Origin: Coenobita brevimanus
Lineage: Eukaryota; Arthropoda; Malacostraca; Decapoda; Coenobitidae
DNA: 64,000 nt
Direction of reading: 5' to 3'
NCBI GenBank assembly: GCA_032717465.1
Contig: CM064632.1
Span: forward strand, 25,301,249 to 25,365,248
Notes under the pieces: generated by a model
The model's database searches: none
What the model was told of the DNA's origin: nothing
What the model saw: the letters and a program-made list of their open reading frames with translations, nothing else
Program-made: the position numbers and the translations under genes
Shown here: in pieces, positions 61,346-64,000 of the stretch
Position numbering within the stretch: the stretch's first letter is position 1
Layout: every line of letters begins with the position of its first letter

Positions 61346-61871
61346 TTCACTGAGAGCAGTACGGAATAGGGAGGTGAGCACTGAAGTGAAAAACAAAGGC
61401 ACTGTAAGCGTACTGTAATCCCTACTCAAACCTATGGAAGTGAAGCTTGGATCTTGTTGGGAGGACATGAGTCAAGAGTTGAGAGCACTGGAAATGAGTT
61501 ATCTGAGAGGAGCATGTGGAGTAACGTGGAAAGATTGACAGACAAGTTAAGAATTGAAGGAGCGTTGTGGTCTCAATGTGGGTGTGGTGAAAAGTATTTA
61601 AAATATTTTCAGATACTTTGGCCATGTGGAAAGGATGGAGAATGAGAGAATGGCCGTAAGACTGTATGTTAGTGAAGTGAAGGAGGGGGAGGGGAGGGGA
61701 GAGAGATGATGATTAAGTGATGGAGTAGAGAGATACGGAGATATATGAGAGATGGAGATATGAGTTGGAGGAAGTGCAGTCAGAGAGCAAAGGCCTGAGT
61801 TTAGTGGAGGCGATTCGTTTCAGACCAGCCCTTACGGGATTAAGGCACTGGCGACGGATAATAGGTAGATA
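61346..61871 (+). mobile_element. RTE-like LINE, degraded 3' fragment
   Basis: The order of conserved pieces (AGGGAGGTGAGCACTGAAGT, CTATGGAAGTGAAGCTTGGA, GGCCATGTGGAAAGGATGGA, CCTTACGGGATTAAGGCACT) follows the C-terminal part of the 43.7-46.9 kb LINE. It has many indels, and no frame is open for long. It ends with GATAATAGGTAGATAG. This is the most diverged copy in the window. Confidence 0.75.
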
Positions 61872-62387
61872 GTTTTTTTTTTAGAGAAGTGACCCTCCTC
61901 CACCTTTTGCCCACCCACGGATACAGACTTTAGGAGTTGAAGATGAGAAGCTTGTGTTAGCATGGCTGCGTTTAAAAGTGCCGTGGTAAATTTAAGTCGT
62001 CAAGGGACTTTACTGGGTGCGAATGTGTGAGGGCATAATGGAGTGACGTTACTATTGCCGTCAGTGGCATTAAAACCAGTCCAGAAGTCTACCACCTTCA
62101 GTGGCATTCAAAACAGTCCAGAAGTCTTCCGCATTCAGTGGCATTAAACCCACTTCAGAAGTCTACCATCTTCAGTGGTATTAAACCCACTCCAGAAGTC
62201 TACCGCTTTCAGTGATATTAAACCCACTCAAAACGTTTAGTGCCGTCAGTGGCATTAAACTCACTCCAAAAGTCGTACCGTATTAAATGGACACGATACC
62301 GACCTGAGCTGAGCACATGAGGTTCCACCCTTCTTTGTGAAAATCTTAAGGAATGAGCACATAATTATATGATGTCTGGAGACTGTA
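61872..62387. repeat. ~38-bp minisatellite at 62058-62280, no gene
   Basis: Six to seven units contain TCAGTGGCATTAAACCCACT and CCAGAAGTCTACC. The flanks are unassigned. Confidence 0.8.
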
Positions 62388-62585
62388 TTCACTTTAACTT
62401 AGCTAATATTCCATCCTTATGCAGCTTATTACACGTAAGTTAGTGGGAAAAAATGCAACAGCACGGCTCGGCATCCTTCACGTAGCACTTCTTCATGACT
62501 GGCACCGTTTGTTAACGTTAATCTTCTGTTACAACTCAGCATTCAGGATGGAGAGATGGCAGTTTTAGGCTAAGGTAGAGTAAAA
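62388..62585 (+). repeat. MITE family B, direct copy
   Basis: It starts TTCACTTTAACTTAGCTAAT and ends GTTTTAGGCTAAGGTAGAG. The interior has CTTCTTCATGACTGGCACC and ACAACTCAGCATTCAGGATG. Confidence 0.8.
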
Positions 62586-62675
62586 TGGGTATCGTTGTGT
62601 TTATCTTTGGCTATCTAAGAAAATTATTCCCCTCCAAATATTTGGTGAATAGTGGCCCGAGAAGAATGTCATATG

Positions 62676-62736
<61 letters not shown>

Positions 62737-63688
62737 CTGTTCTGCCCGGTTCACCTTCCCAGAAAACGGCCGGTCGTGATATGCAGCCCGAAAATTAATT
62801 AGGAGTGGATCAGAGAGAGAGAGAGAGAGAGAGAAATACGACAGCTCTCCTAAAGGACAATTTAACATGTAAAAGCCATCAGAATGTGCAACCCCCGCGT
62901 CTGACAATCGGTGTAATGGACTGTGCACACAATCAGGGAACACCTGTTACTGTGTAGCATGGTAATAAATGATTGTTGGAAAACAACCGTATTGGCGTGA
63001 TGAACTGAACCTCCTTCCCCGCCTCTGATCCACTGTGTATAGTGTAATTCGCCACCTTGCATGAACCCTTGACTGATTGCTCTCATAAGCGATCTACATC
63101 ATCCTTACCTGACCCTTAACCCATCCAGTTAGCTTAGTTCATAATGTATAAAGAGTGGTTAAGTGGACGTTACCCTGTGGCCTTGACCTTTGACCTTTTG
63201 TCCTGATAATAGAATAATTCCACTCTTGACAAACCTTAAACCCATCCTTCAAGTATTATGCAAATCGAATCAAAGGTGTCGTGACTTATAGGCCAGACTT
63301 TTGCCCTTGCCCTGCGACCTTTACCTCCGAACGCCTATTCTCTAACCTTAATCACGTCACCCTTTCCTGTCCGCCACTCCATTGACCAAGTTTAGGCAAA
63401 ATCGGGTCAGAACTGTTTGAGTTGAATCGGTCTGATCTGTGACCTATTTCACCCCCGTATTAATCACCAGTTCTTCTGATGGTCCTCTATTACTTGCAAG
63501 TTTGTCCATTACTTTTTCCGTACGGTAATTTTATTCTCAGATAGACAGACAGACAGATAAGACCAGACACAAACACCCTAGCGCTTAGGCGAAAGGTTGA
63601 AAAAAATAATAATAATAACAATAATAATAATAATAGTAATACTAGCAGCAGCAGCAGCAGTAGTAGTAGAATAGTAGTAGTAGTAGTA

Positions 63689-63731
<43 letters not shown>

Positions 63732-63906
63732 TAATAATAATAAAACACTGCCGGTTCACAATAAAAAGGTTTCCCTTTGGAGAAGAAATTCCTCTAATGG
63801 TAAAACTCCTCTCTCTTGATCACCACAGTAACACTAATACTTCAAAAGACGTACACATAATGGCAGATAAATCTTGAACTTTTCCTAAATATGTCTCGTA
63901 AATCCT

Positions 63907-63959
<53 letters not shown>

Positions 63960-64000
63960 CCCGTAATCCACATTTTCTTATAACCTTCCCTCCTATTTTC
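62586..64000. repeat. No gene; microsatellites and a DR1-like site
   Basis: (TC)n lies at 62682-62734, (GA)n at 62813-62835, compound ATA/GTA/GCA tracts at 63604-63750 and (CT)n at 63909-63957. TGACCTTTGACCT at 63184-63196 is a perfect direct repeat with one-base spacing on the minus strand (AGGTCA, A, AGGTCA). No coding region was recognised. Confidence 0.65.

Overview
This window is eukaryotic, repeat-dense genomic DNA. I see no bacterial-type genes and no host gene that I can recognise. The features point to an arthropod, most likely a decapod crustacean. They are very long (CA)n, (GA)n and (TA)n microsatellites (one CA tract of about 560 bp), degenerate TTAGG-type pentamers (the arthropod telomere motif), and several LINE families with short tandem-repeat tails. 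That taxonomic call is inference; no marker gene is present.

Layout. 1-5981 (minus): a Ty3/gypsy-type LTR retroelement body whose pol order is protease, integrase, then reverse transcriptase. Its RT is split by a 1.77-kb TTAA-flanked piggyBac-like insertion (544-2317). 7.4-9.65 kb (plus): a 5'-truncated RTE-like LINE. 10-16 kb: MITEs, SINE-like pieces and a duplicated block; one copy of the block received a 977-bp LINE fragment with a 15-bp target-site duplication. 17538-23232: an LTR retroelement with two 1018-bp LTRs, inserted in an ATC microsatellite. It keeps gag, protease and the start of integrase but has lost the rest of pol. 25.0-25.9 kb: a 30-bp minisatellite that appears to have grown out of an RTE-like LINE coding segment. 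26.1-32.0 kb (minus): a nearly full-length I-type LINE (ORF1 with zinc knuckles; ORF2 with endonuclease, RT and RNase H). 32.6-43 kb: truncated LINE copies, MITEs, a telomere-like higher-order repeat (40.58-40.80 kb) and two tandem arrays related to a MITE. 43717-46910 (minus): the best RTE-like LINE copy, bounded by an 11-bp target-site duplication and sitting inside one of those arrays. 47-54 kb: microsatellites, a LINE 3' end, a 436-bp MITE with long inverted repeats and a tRNA-derived SINE. 54865-56875 (plus): a second, distinct LINE with a 9-bp target-site duplication. 57-64 kb: MITEs, minisatellites, a degraded LINE end and T-rich low-complexity DNA.

How the parts relate. The window records layered insertion. 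Autonomous-type elements (two LTR elements and at least four LINE lineages) supply RT and integrase, but every copy here carries stops, frameshifts or truncation. Non-autonomous families (at least four MITE types and two or three SINE-like families) fill the gaps. Several tandem arrays look seeded by transposon ends. The most notable biology is the integrase-before-RT order, known as the Gmr1-like arrangement within Ty3/gypsy, seen directly in one element and suggested in the second.
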